64,000 bases of DNA from Brevibacterium antiquum (GCF_016107655.1 NZ_JABASX010000001.1:648300-712299); one strand, 5' to 3'. Shown: positions 8,124 through 17,680, numbered from the stretch's first letter. Program-made: numbers and translations. Notes: generated from the letters alone by a model not told the origin.

Positions 8124-9842
8124 ATGACGAATACGCGCAGGAGACGCGGCCACTCAACGGTGCCGTCGTGGCTCTGGATCCCTGCCGGGCTCGGCATCGC
8201 CTTCCTCCTCGTCCCGATCATCGGGATGATCACACGAATCGAGCCCAGCCACCTCGGCGAGATCATTCTATCGCCGGAATCTCAAGTGGCTATGGGACTC
8301 TCACTGCTGACCTCCGTCATCGCTGCTCTGGTGAGCGTGAGCATCGGCTTCCCCCTGGGCTACCTGCTCGCGACGCGCACCTTCCGCGGGCAGCGAGTCG
8401 TGCGCACGCTCATCCTGCTGCCACTCGTCCTGCCGCCGGTGGTCAGCGGTCTGGCACTGCTCTACACCTGGGGGAGAACAGCCTTCCTCGGGTCCCTGCT
8501 CACCGACATGGGACTGGGCTTGGCATATACAACGGCAGCCGTCGTGTTTGCGCAGATCTTCGTGTCACTTCCATTCATGGTCATGTCCGTCGAGACGGCG
8601 GTCGCCGCCCGGGGGCAGGACTTCGAACTCGCCGCGGCCGAGCTCGGCGCAGCGCCCAACCGCGTGTTCTTCCACATCACACTTCCGCTCCTGCGCCAAG
8701 GAATCATGACCGGCGCCATCCTCTGCTTCGCCCGAGCACTGGGGGAGTTCGGTGCGACTCTGACATTTGCAGGCTCCCTCTCGGGGGTCACGCGAACGAT
8801 GCCGCTTCAGATCTATCTGGTCCGCGAATCCGACCCGCAGTCGGCAATCGCATTGTCCCTGCTCCTCATCGTCGTCGCCCTGGTCATCATCGTCCTCGCC
8901 TACCGTTCTCCTCACGCACCCAGACTGCGCGCTCCGCGTTCGGCCGCGGCACCGGCACCGGCCGTGGCACCGGAGGCGGTCGAGGCTTCGACACTCCGGC
9001 CGGGTCCGTCTTCGACGTTCTCTGGAGGGCACACCTCGGAGTCGCTCACCGAACGACCGCAGCCGGAGGCCTCCGCGGTTCGTCTCAGCGCTCGGCTGCC
9101 CGAGCGCGGTATCAACGTCGATCTCACGATGCCGACTGGCTCGACGACGGCGATCATCGGTCGCAACGGTGCGGGGAAGTCGAGCCTCTTCCAGCTGATG
9201 ACCGGAGCGATCTCTGCCGAGTCCGGCTCCCTGCACATTGGTGCTGAGACCGTTTTCGACCTCGACGCGAACAGATGGCCGCCCGTTCACGCCAGAGGCA
9301 TCGTCCACCTGGCTCAGAACCCGCTCCTGTTCCCGCATCTGAGCGTCATCGACAATGTGGCCTTCGGACTCAGAGCTCACGGACGCCGAACTGCGGACGC
9401 ACGAAGACTCGCCGGACGCATGCTCTCGAACCTCGGCGTCGGTCATTGCGCGGACCGCAGACCCGATGCCGTATCCGGGGGACAGGCAGCCCGCATCGCT
9501 CTGGCCCGAGCACTGGTCACCGATCCGAAGCTGCTGCTCCTCGACGAGCCGCTGTCGGCCCTGGACATTGACGTCAGGGTCGAGACGCGAAGCGTGCTCG
9601 GCCAGGTGCTGTCAGATCGAAGCGCTGTCATCATCACCCACGATGTCGACGACGTCACTGCACTGGCGTCCACTCTGGTGCTCATCGACTCCGGAAGCGT
9701 TGCGTTCAGCGCACCCGTGGGAGAAGTCGGAGCCAGCCTGTCGACCGCTTCTCGCCAGTGGCCGGACTTACCTGGACACGACTTCCTCCACAGCTTTTGC
9801 GACGGGGACACAGAAGGCATACTGTGCAGTAGATCACGCTAG
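8124..9842 (+). CDS. modB: ModBC, fused molybdate ABC permease and ATPase
   Basis: One uninterrupted 572-residue frame encodes two subunits that are usually separate. Residues 1-260 are a ModB-type permease with about five to six membrane segments and an EAA loop (EAAELGAAPNRVFFHITLP reading from AAAELG, near 172). A linker rich in Ala, Pro and Glu spans about 270-315. Residues 320-540 are the ATPase, with Walker A GRNGAGKSS near 347, Q-loop LAQNPLLFPH, signature SGGQAARIALA near 450 and Walker B LLLLDEPLSALD. The C-terminal Mop/TOBE domain of ordinary ModC is absent, but a TOBE domain occurs in the separate regulator upstream. Fusion fixes permease and ATPase at one to one. Confidence 0.9.
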   Translation: MTNTRRRRGHSTVPSWLWIPAGLGIAFLLVPIIGMITRIEPSHLGEIILSPESQVAMGLSLLTSVIAALVSVSIGFPLGYLLATRTFRGQRVVRTLILLPLVLPPVVSGLALLYTWGRTAFLGSLLTDMGLGLAYTTAAVVFAQIFVSLPFMVMSVETAVAARGQDFELAAAELGAAPNRVFFHITLPLLRQGIMTGAILCFARALGEFGATLTFAGSLSGVTRTMPLQIYLVRESDPQSAIALSLLLIVVALVIIVLAYRSPHAPRLRAPRSAAAPAPAVAPEAVEASTLRPGPSSTFSGGHTSESLTERPQPEASAVRLSARLPERGINVDLTMPTGSTTAIIGRNGAGKSSLFQLMTGAISAESGSLHIGAETVFDLDANRWPPVHARGIVHLAQNPLLFPHLSVIDNVAFGLRAHGRRTADARRLAGRMLSNLGVGHCADRRPDAVSGGQAARIALARALVTDPKLLLLDEPLSALDIDVRVETRSVLGQVLSDRSAVIITHDVDDVTALASTLVLIDSGSVAFSAPVGEVGASLSTASRQWPDLPGHDFLHSFCDGDTEGILCSRSR

Positions 9843-9875
9843 CACCATCGAACCTGCACAAAGGAGCACAACGAC

Positions 9876-11570
9876 GTGGCAGAACTTTCCTATTCCTCAG
9901 GACCGTCAGACACACCACTGCTGGGAGAAACCATCCCCGCGCACATCAAGGCAACTGCCGCTGCTCACGCGAACGGTCCTGCGCTCGTCGACCGGTATTC
10001 AGACCGTCGGTGGACCTATGCCGAATTCGATCGCGATACCGATGCCCTGGCCGTCGGACTGCTTGAACGTGGAATCAAGAAGGGCGATCGGGTCGGCATC
10101 TGGGCGCAGAACGTTGCCGAATGGGCACAGATCCAGTACGCCACTGCGAAGATCGGCGCAATCCTCGTCAACGTCAACCCCTCCTACCGCAGCCACGAGC
10201 TCGAATACGTCGTCAAGCAGTCGGGCATGAGCATGCTCGTCTCCCAGATCACCGCCCCGCCACACTCGGATTTCCATGCGATCGCGAGCGAGGTCGCGGC
10301 GAAGGTGCCGGGACTCGAACTCGTCTTCCTCGATACGCTCCCGTCCGACCTCCTCGGCGATGCGATCATCGGCGAACGTGAATCCTTTGCCCGACTGATC
10401 GGCAGCGGTCGCAGCCTCCTCGACGATGAGAGCGTCAAGTATTCGGTCCGCCTGCAGAAGCTCATGGACGAGCTCGCGATGGACGACCCGATCAACATCC
10501 AGTACACCTCCGGCACGACAGGCTTCCCCAAAGGGGTGACGCTGAGCCATCACAACATCCTCAACAACGGGTTCTTCATCGGAGAGATGCTGGGCTACTC
10601 CTCGAAGGACTCCGTCGTCCTGCCGGTCCCGTACTACCACTGCTTCGGGATGGTCATCGGAAACCTCGCGGCTCTCAGCCACGGCGCTGCCGTCATCCTG
10701 CCCTCTCCCGGATTCGACCCTGTGGCGAGTCTGAGCGCAGTCTCCGATGAGAAGGCGACCTCGCTCTATGGTGTGCCCACGATGTTCATCGCCGAACTCG
10801 AACATCCTGACTTCTCGAGCTACGACCTCAGCTCGCTGCGCACCGGTGTCATGGCCGGCTCGCCCTGCCCGGTCGAGATCATGAAACGCGTCATCACCGA
10901 CATGAACATGGAAGAGGTCGCCATCTGCTACGGCATGACGGAGACCTCGCCGGTGTCCATGATGACCCGCGTCGATGACACACTCGAGGCCCGCACTCAG
11001 ACCGTCGGCCGTGTCATGCCCCATCTCGAGATCAAGATCGCCGACCCGGTGACAGGTCAAGCCCTCCCACGCGGACAGAAGGGGGAACTGTGCACCCGCG
11101 GATATGCTGTCATGCTCGGGTACTGGGAGAACCCAGAGAAGACCGCCGAGGCGATCGATGCGTCCCGTTGGATCCATACCGGCGACCTCGGCATCATGGA
11201 CGATGACGGCTACGTCGACATCTCCGGCCGAATCAAGGACATGGTCATCCGCGGCGGAGAGAACGTCTACCCCCGTGAGGTCGAGGAGTTCCTCTACCAT
11301 CACCCCTCGATCAGAGACGTCCAGGTCGTCGGGATCCCCGATGAGAAGTACGGCGAGGAGCTCATGGCCTGGGTGATCCTCAAAGACGGCGTCGAAACCT
11401 TGGACGCCGCGGCGGTCCGCGAGTTCTGCTCAGGCAAGCTCGCACACTTCAAGATCCCGCGTTACGTCGAGGTTCGGGAGTCTTTCCCGATGACGGTCTC
11501 GGGCAAGATCCGCAAGATCGAACTGCGCGAAGAAGGCGAGAAGATCGTCCACACCACGATCGCAGGCTGA
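9876..11570 (+). CDS. AMP-forming acyl-CoA ligase (FadD-like)
   Basis: This 564-residue ANL-family enzyme activates a carboxylic acid, probably a medium or long fatty acid, through an acyl-adenylate to the CoA thioester. The P-loop-like motif [11 protein letters not shown] is near residue 210, the adenylate motif YGMTETSP near 352, the [13 protein letters not shown] motif near 432 and the C-terminal catalytic lysine in [11 protein letters not shown] near 548. The GTG start is preceded by AAGGAG. No membrane segment is seen. Substrate cannot be fixed from sequence; it stands alone after the molybdate genes. Confidence 0.88.
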   Translation: MAELSYSSGPSDTPLLGETIPAHIKATAAAHANGPALVDRYSDRRWTYAEFDRDTDALAVGLLERGIKKGDRVGIWAQNVAEWAQIQYATAKIGAILVNVNPSYRSHELEYVVKQSGMSMLVSQITAPPHSDFHAIASEVAAKVPGLELVFLDTLPSDLLGDAIIGERESFARLIGSGRSLLDDESVKYSVRLQKLMDELAMDDPINIQYTSGTTGFPKGVTLSHHNILNNGFFIGEMLGYSSKDSVVLPVPYYHCFGMVIGNLAALSHGAAVILPSPGFDPVASLSAVSDEKATSLYGVPTMFIAELEHPDFSSYDLSSLRTGVMAGSPCPVEIMKRVITDMNMEEVAICYGMTETSPVSMMTRVDDTLEARTQTVGRVMPHLEIKIADPVTGQALPRGQKGELCTRGYAVMLGYWENPEKTAEAIDASRWIHTGDLGIMDDDGYVDISGRIKDMVIRGGENVYPREVEEFLYHHPSIRDVQVVGIPDEKYGEELMAWVILKDGVETLDAAAVREFCSGKLAHFKIPRYVEVRESFPMTVSGKIRKIELREEGEKIVHTTIAG

Positions 11571-11639
11571 GCGCGAATCGCCCTTTCGCGGACGGCGTGA
11601 GGGCCGCAGAAGAGACTGCAGCCGGCTCCTGACCCAGGT

Positions 11640-11715
11640 CACAAGTCGGTTGCAGTTTTTCTGGCAAGACGTCACGTTTTTCATGTGAGAACTTTATTCA
11701 CTAAGATCAACTCTC
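11640..11715 (+). promoter_or_regulatory. Likely promoter region of gluABCD
   Basis: The AT-rich stretch before gluA contains TAAGAT at about 11703-11708, a fair -10 hexamer, and a short symmetric element GTGA-N9-TCAC just upstream (about 11686-11702). A matching -35 is not convincing. Assignment rests on base composition and position. Confidence 0.35.
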
Positions 11716-12465
11716 ATGAGAGCTGAATCACAACCGCTGGTGTCAGTCACAGATGTCGAGAAACACTACGGTGATTTTCACGCTCTGAAACACATCAACC
11801 TCCATATCAAAGAACGCGAAGTCGTCGTCGTCATCGGTCCGTCCGGATCCGGCAAATCGACGTTGTGCCGTACGATCAATCGTCTGGAGACCATCACCTC
11901 CGGTTCGATCACGATCGACGGCAAGGAACTGCCTGCTGAAGGCGCGGCCCTGGCAGAGCTGCGTTCGGACGTGGGCATGGTCTTCCAGGCCTTCAACCTC
12001 TTCGCCCATAAGACGATCCTCGAGAACGTCACCCTCGGTCCGATCAAGGTCCGCAAACTGTCCAAAGCCGAAGCCGAAGAGCAGTCAATGGCTCTGCTCG
12101 AACGCGTCGGAGTCGCCCACCAAGCCGATAAATACCCAGCACAGCTCTCCGGCGGGCAGCAGCAGCGAGTCGCTATCGCCCGTGCGCTGGCGATGAAGCC
12201 GAAGGTGATGCTCTTCGACGAGCCCACCTCGGCGCTGGATCCGGAGATGATCAACGAAGTCCTCGATGTCATGGTCGGACTCGCCGAAGAGGGCATGACC
12301 ATGGTGGTCGTCACCCACGAGATGGGGTTTGCAAGGAAGGCTGCTCACCGCGTCGTATTCATGGCAGATGGTGAGATCGTCGAGGTCGCCGAGCCCGAAG
12401 AGTTCTTCACCAACCCCCAGACCCCGCGTGCCAAGGACTTCCTGTCCAAGATCCTCACCCGCTGA
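11716..12465 (+). CDS. gluA: GluA, ATPase of glutamate ABC importer
   Basis: This 249-residue ATPase drives the polar amino-acid importer encoded by this and the next three genes. Walker [13 protein letters not shown] is at about 41-52, the Q-loop in [13 protein letters not shown] near 92, the signature [15 protein letters not shown] near 144 and Walker [13 protein letters not shown] near 165. The length and lack of extra domains match GlnQ/GluA. Gene order ATPase, binding protein, permease, permease is that of corynebacterial gluABCD. Confidence 0.93.
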   Translation: MRAESQPLVSVTDVEKHYGDFHALKHINLHIKEREVVVVIGPSGSGKSTLCRTINRLETITSGSITIDGKELPAEGAALAELRSDVGMVFQAFNLFAHKTILENVTLGPIKVRKLSKAEAEEQSMALLERVGVAHQADKYPAQLSGGQQQRVAIARALAMKPKVMLFDEPTSALDPEMINEVLDVMVGLAEEGMTMVVVTHEMGFARKAAHRVVFMADGEIVEVAEPEEFFTNPQTPRAKDFLSKILTR

Positions 12466-12518
12466 TCACACCGAACGAAGTTGTCGGTCACACAGCACCA
12501 CACTTACAAGGAGAAACG

Positions 12519-13418
12519 ATGAAGAAGTTCAGACTCTCAATCGCATCTGTTGCAATCGGGCTGCTCGCGCTCAGCGGCTGCGGCCAAGGCGGAACCCCGG
12601 ATGCTCCTGCCGAGGGCGACGGCGCCCAGGCGGAAGCACCTGAGTACACAGTCAACGACAGCGCCGATTTCAAAGATTCCAAGACCTGGAAGGCTGCCAA
12701 GGACGCCGGCGAACTGAAGGTCGGAGTCAAGTACGACCAGCCCGGCCTCGGCAACGTCAAGGCCGGCTCGGAACAGCCCGAGGGATTCGACATCGAGATT
12801 GCGAAGATGGTGGCCGCGCAGCTGGGCTTCAGCCCGGACCAGATCAAATACACCGAGACGGTCTCTGCCAACCGTGAGCCCTTCCTGCAGCAGGGAAACA
12901 TCGACATGGTCGTGGCCACCTACACGATCAATGACGAACGCAAGAAGGTCGTCGATTTCGCCGGGCCGTACTACGTCGCCGGGCAGGATCTGCTCGTGGC
13001 CGCCGATTCCGACATCGCCAGCCCTGATGACCTGGCCGGAAAGAAGGTCTGCTCCGTGGACGGCTCGACGCCGGCACAGAACATCGAAGAGAAGTACAAG
13101 AAGGCTGAGCTCGTCGCCTATGACACCTACTCGAAGTGCGTCACCGACCTCCAGTCAGGCTCAGTCGACGCTGTGACCACAGACGACGCGATCCTGCGTG
13201 GATATGCCAAACAGTACGAAGGCGAATTCAAGGTCGTCGGCCAGCCGTTCACCGAAGAACCCTACGGTGTCGGTCTGCCCAAGGGCGATGACGCCATGCG
13301 CGACGCAGTCAACGATGCCCTCCAGAAGGGGATGGACGACGGTGACTGGAAGAAGGCATTCGAATACTCCCTCGGCTCCGCCGATGATGTCGAGATGCCC
13401 AAGATCGACCGTTACTGA
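12519..13418 (+). CDS. gluB: GluB, glutamate-binding lipoprotein
   Basis: This is a type 3 extracellular solute-binding protein of 299 residues. The signal peptide ends in lipobox LSGC near residues 20-23, so it is lipid-anchored outside the membrane. The amino-acid pocket signatures GFDIEIAKMVAAQLG (about 88-102), the Arg in SANREPFLQQG and DMVVATYTINDERKKVVDFAGPY are present in the usual order. A strong AAGGAG site precedes the start. A hairpin after the gene separates it from the permease genes. Confidence 0.93.
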   Translation: MKKFRLSIASVAIGLLALSGCGQGGTPDAPAEGDGAQAEAPEYTVNDSADFKDSKTWKAAKDAGELKVGVKYDQPGLGNVKAGSEQPEGFDIEIAKMVAAQLGFSPDQIKYTETVSANREPFLQQGNIDMVVATYTINDERKKVVDFAGPYYVAGQDLLVAADSDIASPDDLAGKKVCSVDGSTPAQNIEEKYKKAELVAYDTYSKCVTDLQSGSVDAVTTDDAILRGYAKQYEGEFKVVGQPFTEEPYGVGLPKGDDAMRDAVNDALQKGMDDGDWKKAFEYSLGSADDVEMPKIDRY

Positions 13419-13437
13419 CCAGCCTTCAGATTGACAT

Positions 13438-13469
13438 GATGCGAGGGCACCCAACGGTGCCCTCGCATC
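13438..13469 (+). terminator. Perfect 13-bp hairpin between gluB and gluC
   Basis: GATGCGAGGGCAC at 13438-13450 pairs perfectly with 13457-13469 around a 6-base loop. It lacks a following U-run, so it fits a partial terminator or 3'-end stabiliser. Such an element would let the binding protein be made in excess over the membrane subunits, as is normal for these operons. Confidence 0.65.
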
Positions 13470-13485
13470 GATTAAGGAATCTGGA

Positions 13486-14148
13486 ATGGATTTTCTGCAA
13501 CTTCTCGAGATGTTCTTCTCAGGCATCTGGGGAACCATCAAACTCTTCACTGTCGCCCTGATCGGTGCCCTTGTACTGGGAACGATCCTGGCTGGAATGC
13601 GAGTCTCACCGACACCGGTCCTGCGGTTCGCTGCCTCAACGTACATCAACGTCGTGAGGAACACGCCGCTGACGCTGGTGATGTTCTTCTGTGCCTTCGG
13701 TCTGCCGTTCCTCGACATCCGATTCGGCTCGACCAGCTCCTTCAACTCCTTCATCTATGCAACGCTGGCGCTGACGGCCTACACAGCATGTTTCGTCGCC
13801 GAGACCCTCAAATCGGGCATCTCGACGATTCCTGTGGGCCAAGCCGAAGCCGCACGAGCAGTCGGGCTCACCTTCGGACAGACCCTGAGCCAGGTGATCC
13901 TTCCCCAGGCTTTCCGTACCGTCATTCCGCCCCTGGGCAGCGTCATCATCGCGCTGCTGAAGAACACCTCAATCGCCTCGGCGTTCAACAACCGAGAGCT
14001 CATCTCGGCCATGCGCAATGCCATTGAGGTCCGCGGAGACCTGGTGATCCCGCTGCTGTTCGGGACTGCCCTTGCTTACCTGATCCTGGCGCTGATCCTG
14101 GGTCGCGTCTTCGACTACCTCGAGAGGAAGCTGGTGATCCTGCGATGA
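13486..14148 (+). CDS. gluC: GluC, glutamate ABC importer permease
   Basis: This 220-residue HisM/GlnP-type permease has about five membrane segments and the EAA loop GQAEAARAVGLTFGQTLSQVILPQAF around residues 117-142, which docks on GluA. The conserved NTPLTL segment (residues 64-69) typical of polar amino-acid permeases is present. It overlaps gluD by four bases (ATGA), so the two permeases are coupled and probably form a heterodimer. Confidence 0.92.
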   Translation: MDFLQLLEMFFSGIWGTIKLFTVALIGALVLGTILAGMRVSPTPVLRFAASTYINVVRNTPLTLVMFFCAFGLPFLDIRFGSTSSFNSFIYATLALTAYTACFVAETLKSGISTIPVGQAEAARAVGLTFGQTLSQVILPQAFRTVIPPLGSVIIALLKNTSIASAFNNRELISAMRNAIEVRGDLVIPLLFGTALAYLILALILGRVFDYLERKLVILR

Positions 14149-14987
14149 GCGCACCGACTCAGGTCCTGTTCGACGAGCCCGGCCCCAAGGCTCGCCGCAA
14201 CAACATCATCCTCTCGATCGTCTCGGCCATCGTGTTGGCCGGCCTCATCGCCTTCGTCATCTGGAAGTTCGCCGATGCTGGTCAGCTGGACTCGGCGAAA
14301 TGGTATCCATTCACCTTCTCCCAGATTCAGCTGGTCCTCCTCAAAGGCATGGGGGCCACCCTCAAGGTCGCTGTCGTCGCTTCCGTGCTGGCGTTGGTCG
14401 TCGGCGTCGTATTCGCGCTGCTGCGGCTCTCGAGCAAAAGGGCCATCTCGGTACCGGGAACCATCGTCCTCGAGTTCTTCCGCGGGGTCCCTGTCCTGCT
14501 CCTCATCTTTGCGATGTTCCTCATCTTCGGCAACACGATCGGAGCGTTCTGGTCCGTCGTCATCGGCCTCACTCTCTACAACGGCATGGTTCTGGCAGAG
14601 ATCATCCGTGCCGGTATCCTCGCCGTCCCGAAGGGGCAGAGGGAAGCCGCCATGGCCATCGGCCTACGCCCGGGGCAGGTGATGAGCTTGGTGCTGATGC
14701 CGCAGGCTCTGCGCGCCATGATGCCCACGATCATCGCGCAGATCGTCGTACTGCTCAAGGACTCGGCCTTGGGATTCATCGTCACTTACCAGGACCTGCT
14801 CTACCAGGTGAATCTCATCGGCCGCGAGTACAACAACCTGCTGCCGACGTTCCTCGTCGGTGCCGTGCTGTTCATCATCATCAATATGATCGTCGCCGGA
14901 ATCGCCCGGTGGCTGGAGAAGCGACTGCAGCGCAAGGCCACCGCGCCCGTCGGGGCAGAAGGTCTGTCAGCGAAGACCGCCGCCTGA
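14145..14987 (+). CDS. gluD: GluD, glutamate ABC importer permease
   Basis: The second permease, 280 residues, has a longer cytoplasmic N-terminus, then membrane segments beginning near residue 20 and the core permease domain from about 60. The EAA loop is GQREAAMAIGLRPGQVMSLVLMPQAL near 163-188, and RGVPVLLLIF takes the place of the GluC RNTPLTL motif. It starts in an ATGA overlap with gluC and ends before a GC-rich hairpin. Confidence 0.92.
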   Translation: MSAPTQVLFDEPGPKARRNNIILSIVSAIVLAGLIAFVIWKFADAGQLDSAKWYPFTFSQIQLVLLKGMGATLKVAVVASVLALVVGVVFALLRLSSKRAISVPGTIVLEFFRGVPVLLLIFAMFLIFGNTIGAFWSVVIGLTLYNGMVLAEIIRAGILAVPKGQREAAMAIGLRPGQVMSLVLMPQALRAMMPTIIAQIVVLLKDSALGFIVTYQDLLYQVNLIGREYNNLLPTFLVGAVLFIIINMIVAGIARWLEKRLQRKATAPVGAEGLSAKTAA

Positions 14988-14999
14988 TCGACCGGAACG

Positions 15000-15035
15000 G
15001 GGTGGCGTCGGTGAGTGAAGATCCCGGCGCCACCC
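15000..15035 (+). terminator. Hairpin terminator-like structure after gluD
   Basis: GGGTGGCGTCGG (15000-15011) pairs with CCGGCGCCACCC (15024-15035) with one G-T pair. It lies 13 bp past the gluD stop, as expected for the end of the gluABCD transcript; the U-run is weak. Confidence 0.6.
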
Positions 15036-15080
15036 TGTAATGTTCGTGACAAGGACGATGCCGCTGACAAGGAGTCCCAT

Positions 15081-15398
15081 ATGCAACCCGAACTCAGTTC
15101 CACCCCCGTCACGGTGGTCAAAAATCCCGGTCGTGAACGGTTTGAGATCTTCACCGCTGAGGAACCGGTCGAGTTCGCCGGCTTCCTCGGCTATCGGGTC
15201 ATCGATGACGAGACCGTCGAACTCCAGCACACCATCATCTCCGAAGGCTTCTCTCGCCGCGGATTCGCGCGCACACTGGTCACCACTGTCCTCGATCAGA
15301 TCCGGGACGAAGGCGGCCGCATCGTCCCGACGTGCAGCTATGTTCAGGATTATCTCCAACGCTTCCCGCAGTATGCCGACCTCGTGACGCAGGCTTGA
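15081..15398 (+). CDS. Small GNAT-family N-acetyltransferase (COG2388 type)
   Basis: This 105-residue protein matches the short YidJ-like GNAT group: a beta-rich first half, the HTIISEGFSRRGFARTLV segment (about 55-72) containing the acetyl-CoA pyrophosphate loop, and the family ending IVPTCSYVQDYLQRFPQYADLV. The ATG at 15081 has AAGGAG 7 bases upstream. Its stop overlaps the TTG start of the next gene. The acyl acceptor is unknown. Confidence 0.85.
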   Translation: MQPELSSTPVTVVKNPGRERFEIFTAEEPVEFAGFLGYRVIDDETVELQHTIISEGFSRRGFARTLVTTVLDQIRDEGGRIVPTCSYVQDYLQRFPQYADLVTQA

Positions 15399-16354
15399 GC
15401 ACACAGACCACAGGACTCGAGACGTCGATCACCGGGGCAGGGCGATTCGCACCAAGCCCAAGCGGTGACCTGCATATCGGCAACATTCGTTCGGGGCTGC
15501 TGGCGTATGTCCGCGCGCGACAGACCGGGCGACGGTTCCTCTGGCGCATCGAGGATCTTGATCGGGTCCAACCCGGTGCGGCACAATCACAGCTCGAGGT
15601 CTTCGCTGAGCTGGGCGTGACCCCTGATGAGCCGCCGCTCGTCCAGTCGGAGCGTATCGACGTGTACACCAAAGCGCTGAGCCGCCTCGCAGGACAGGGC
15701 CTCGTCTACGAGTGCTACTGCTCACGCAAGGACATCCAACAGGCGCCATCGGCACCGCACTCTCCGCCCGGAGCGTATCCCGGGACCTGTCGTGATCTGC
15801 TGGAGTCCGAACGAGTTCAGCACAGACTGCGTCTTTACGATCAGGGGCGCCGCCCGGCACTGCGATTGAAGACCGACAACGCTGAAGTCACGGTGCAGGA
15901 CAGGCTGCTGGGCGAGATCACGTCCCCGGTTGATGACCTGGTCCTCAAGCGCGGCGATGGAGTCTTCGCCTACAACCTCATCGTCATCGTCGATGACGGT
16001 GCCAGCGGTGTCGACGAAGTGGTGCGCGGGGACGACCTGGCCACCTCGGCGCCTCGTCAAGCTCATCTGGCCCACCTGCTGGGCCTGCCGCAGCCCTCGT
16101 GGCTGCATGTTCCACTGGTCGTGAACACAGCCGGCAGACGCTTGGCCAAACGTGACGGCGCGGTCACCTACCAGCAGCTGCGCGCCCAAGGCTGGAGACT
16201 CGAGGATGTCTACGCGTGGATGTGCTCATCCCTCGGGTTTGCAGGTTCAGCAGGATCGTGGTCATCTCTCGATGACATGGTGGCAGGCGTGGACTTCGAT
16301 CGTCTTCGTACGGGGGAGACGGTGTTTGTTCCGCCGACACGCGCAGATGGCTGA
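15395..16354 (+). CDS. gluQ: Glutamyl-Q tRNA(Asp) synthetase
   Basis: GluQ-RS attaches glutamate to the queuosine base at position 34 of tRNA-Asp; it is a truncated GluRS with no anticodon-binding domain. The 319-residue protein shows the class I HIGH-type motif in FAPSPSGDLHIGN near 20-32, the zinc-binding ECYCS followed by YPGTC near 108-137, and the KMSKS-like LAKRDGA near 251. The TTG start overlaps the preceding stop (TTGA); no ATG or GTG is in frame nearby. An upstream ATG at 15332 would add an unrelated N-terminus. Confidence 0.88.
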   Translation: MSTQTTGLETSITGAGRFAPSPSGDLHIGNIRSGLLAYVRARQTGRRFLWRIEDLDRVQPGAAQSQLEVFAELGVTPDEPPLVQSERIDVYTKALSRLAGQGLVYECYCSRKDIQQAPSAPHSPPGAYPGTCRDLLESERVQHRLRLYDQGRRPALRLKTDNAEVTVQDRLLGEITSPVDDLVLKRGDGVFAYNLIVIVDDGASGVDEVVRGDDLATSAPRQAHLAHLLGLPQPSWLHVPLVVNTAGRRLAKRDGAVTYQQLRAQGWRLEDVYAWMCSSLGFAGSAGSWSSLDDMVAGVDFDRLRTGETVFVPPTRADG

Positions 16355-16375
16355 AGGCTCAATCATCTGACTGTT

Positions 16376-17680
16376 TCAGGCCGCTGCATCCAGGCCTTCG
16401 GTGATGAGCTTGCTGTAGATAGATTCGAACGTGTCGAGCGTGTACTCGATGTCATGCTTGGCGACCACATTGAGCGATGCCCTGGCCATCGTGTCGAGAT
16501 CGGTGTCCGAAAGCTCACAGATCTGGGTGAATCGCGAGGCCAGCTCCTCGATATCCCGCGGCGGGAACAGGAATCCATTGACCCCGTCCCTGACCAGGTG
16601 TGGAAGCGCAACCGCGTCAGCGAGGACGACGGGTTTGCGCGAAGCCAGTGCCTCCAGCGTGGCGATGGACTGGAGCTCGGCTGTCGATGGCATGCAGAAG
16701 AAGGTACACCGCTGGTAGGCATCCATGAGCTCTTTGTCGCTGATCTTGCCCAGCACATGGATGCGATCGGCGACTCCGAGCTCTGCGGCCAGCTCCTTGA
16801 GTGGCTCCTCCTGATCCCCGCCACCGACGATGTCGGCTTCGAGCCCGATCGCAGGATCGGTCTTCGCGACCGCTTCGACGATGTCGGCGGCGTGCTTCTC
16901 CGAAGAAAGTCGGCCGACGAAGAGGACACGCGGCGGTGCCGCGACCTCGGTGCCAGAAGCCGCAGTCGTTCGCTCAGACGTCGCCGGCGACCCTTCGGAC
17001 GCCTGCTCAGGATGGGCAGTCTGACCGTCCTGGACGGCTTGATCGTCCTGGGCAGTCTGAACGTCACGCAGGTGCGCGAACCGTTCCAGGTCGATACCAC
17101 AGGAGACTGCGCGAATCGGGGAGGTGAACCCGTTCTGCGTCAGCAGGTCGGCAGCGAGCTGCGTGGGCACCGTGATGAAGTCTGCTGACTGGAATTTTCT
17201 GCGCAGGTCCCACCAGGCCACGGCCGTGCCACTGTCGAGGAGGGATTTCGGCGCCCGCAGATAGGGTCGCACATTATCGGGCATGAAGTGGTTCGTGGCG
17301 ACGACTGGAATGCCGCGCTTGCTCGCCTCCGAGAACGCGTAGCGACCGATGACGAAATGCGCCTGAGTATGCACCACGTCGGGCTGAAGAGAGTCGAGGA
17401 GGCGAGACAGTTCGGGTTTCGTCTGCCAGGGCATGCAGATGGTCCACGTCGGATGCAGCGGCCAACGATGTGAGGTCAGTCTGTGGACCGTGACACCGTC
17501 CTCGGTGCTCACCGAGGCCTTTCCTGTCGCGGAGGGACAGGCGACGTGAACATCATTGCCGCGAGCAGCTAGCCCGGCGGCCAGACGTTCTGCGAACTTC
17601 GCGGCGCCATTGACCTCGGGTGCGTAGGTTTCCGTCGGAATGAGAATGCGGCGGGCTGGGGTGTGGCTATGCGCGGACAG
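16376..17680 (-). CDS. GT4-family glycosyltransferase with apparent CTG start
   Basis: The protein has the two Rossmann domains of GT4 retaining glycosyltransferases. The C-terminal donor site includes VLFVGRLSSEKHA (start of domain two) and the later CMPSTAELQSIATLEALA with the sugar-nucleotide glutamate. Domain one must begin with RRILIPTETYAPEVNGAAKF, which is encoded upstream of the first ATG/GTG/TTG (the GTG at 17512). The only start that includes it is CTG at 17678-17680, with GAGGAG nine bases upstream. A low-complexity Gln/Asp-rich insert lies between the domains. It follows the DMT gene by 3 bp. The acceptor is unknown; a lipid or cell-wall glycan is plausible. Confidence 0.8.
   Translation of the reverse strand: MSAHSHTPARRILIPTETYAPEVNGAAKFAERLAAGLAARGNDVHVACPSATGKASVSTEDGVTVHRLTSHRWPLHPTWTICMPWQTKPELSRLLDSLQPDVVHTQAHFVIGRYAFSEASKRGIPVVATNHFMPDNVRPYLRAPKSLLDSGTAVAWWDLRRKFQSADFITVPTQLAADLLTQNGFTSPIRAVSCGIDLERFAHLRDVQTAQDDQAVQDGQTAHPEQASEGSPATSERTTAASGTEVAAPPRVLFVGRLSSEKHAADIVEAVAKTDPAIGLEADIVGGGDQEEPLKELAAELGVADRIHVLGKISDKELMDAYQRCTFFCMPSTAELQSIATLEALASRKPVVLADAVALPHLVRDGVNGFLFPPRDIEELASRFTQICELSDTDLDTMARASLNVVAKHDIEYTLDTFESIYSKLITEGLDAAA

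Noticed and set aside
8960..9100. Possible frameshift joining separate modB and modC
   Set aside because: The frame is open throughout and a plausible Ala/Pro linker lies between domains, so a real fusion is more likely than an error.
9355..10230. Frame overlapping the end of modBC and the acyl-CoA ligase
   Set aside because: Both overlapped genes have clear conserved motifs in their own frames; this frame has none.
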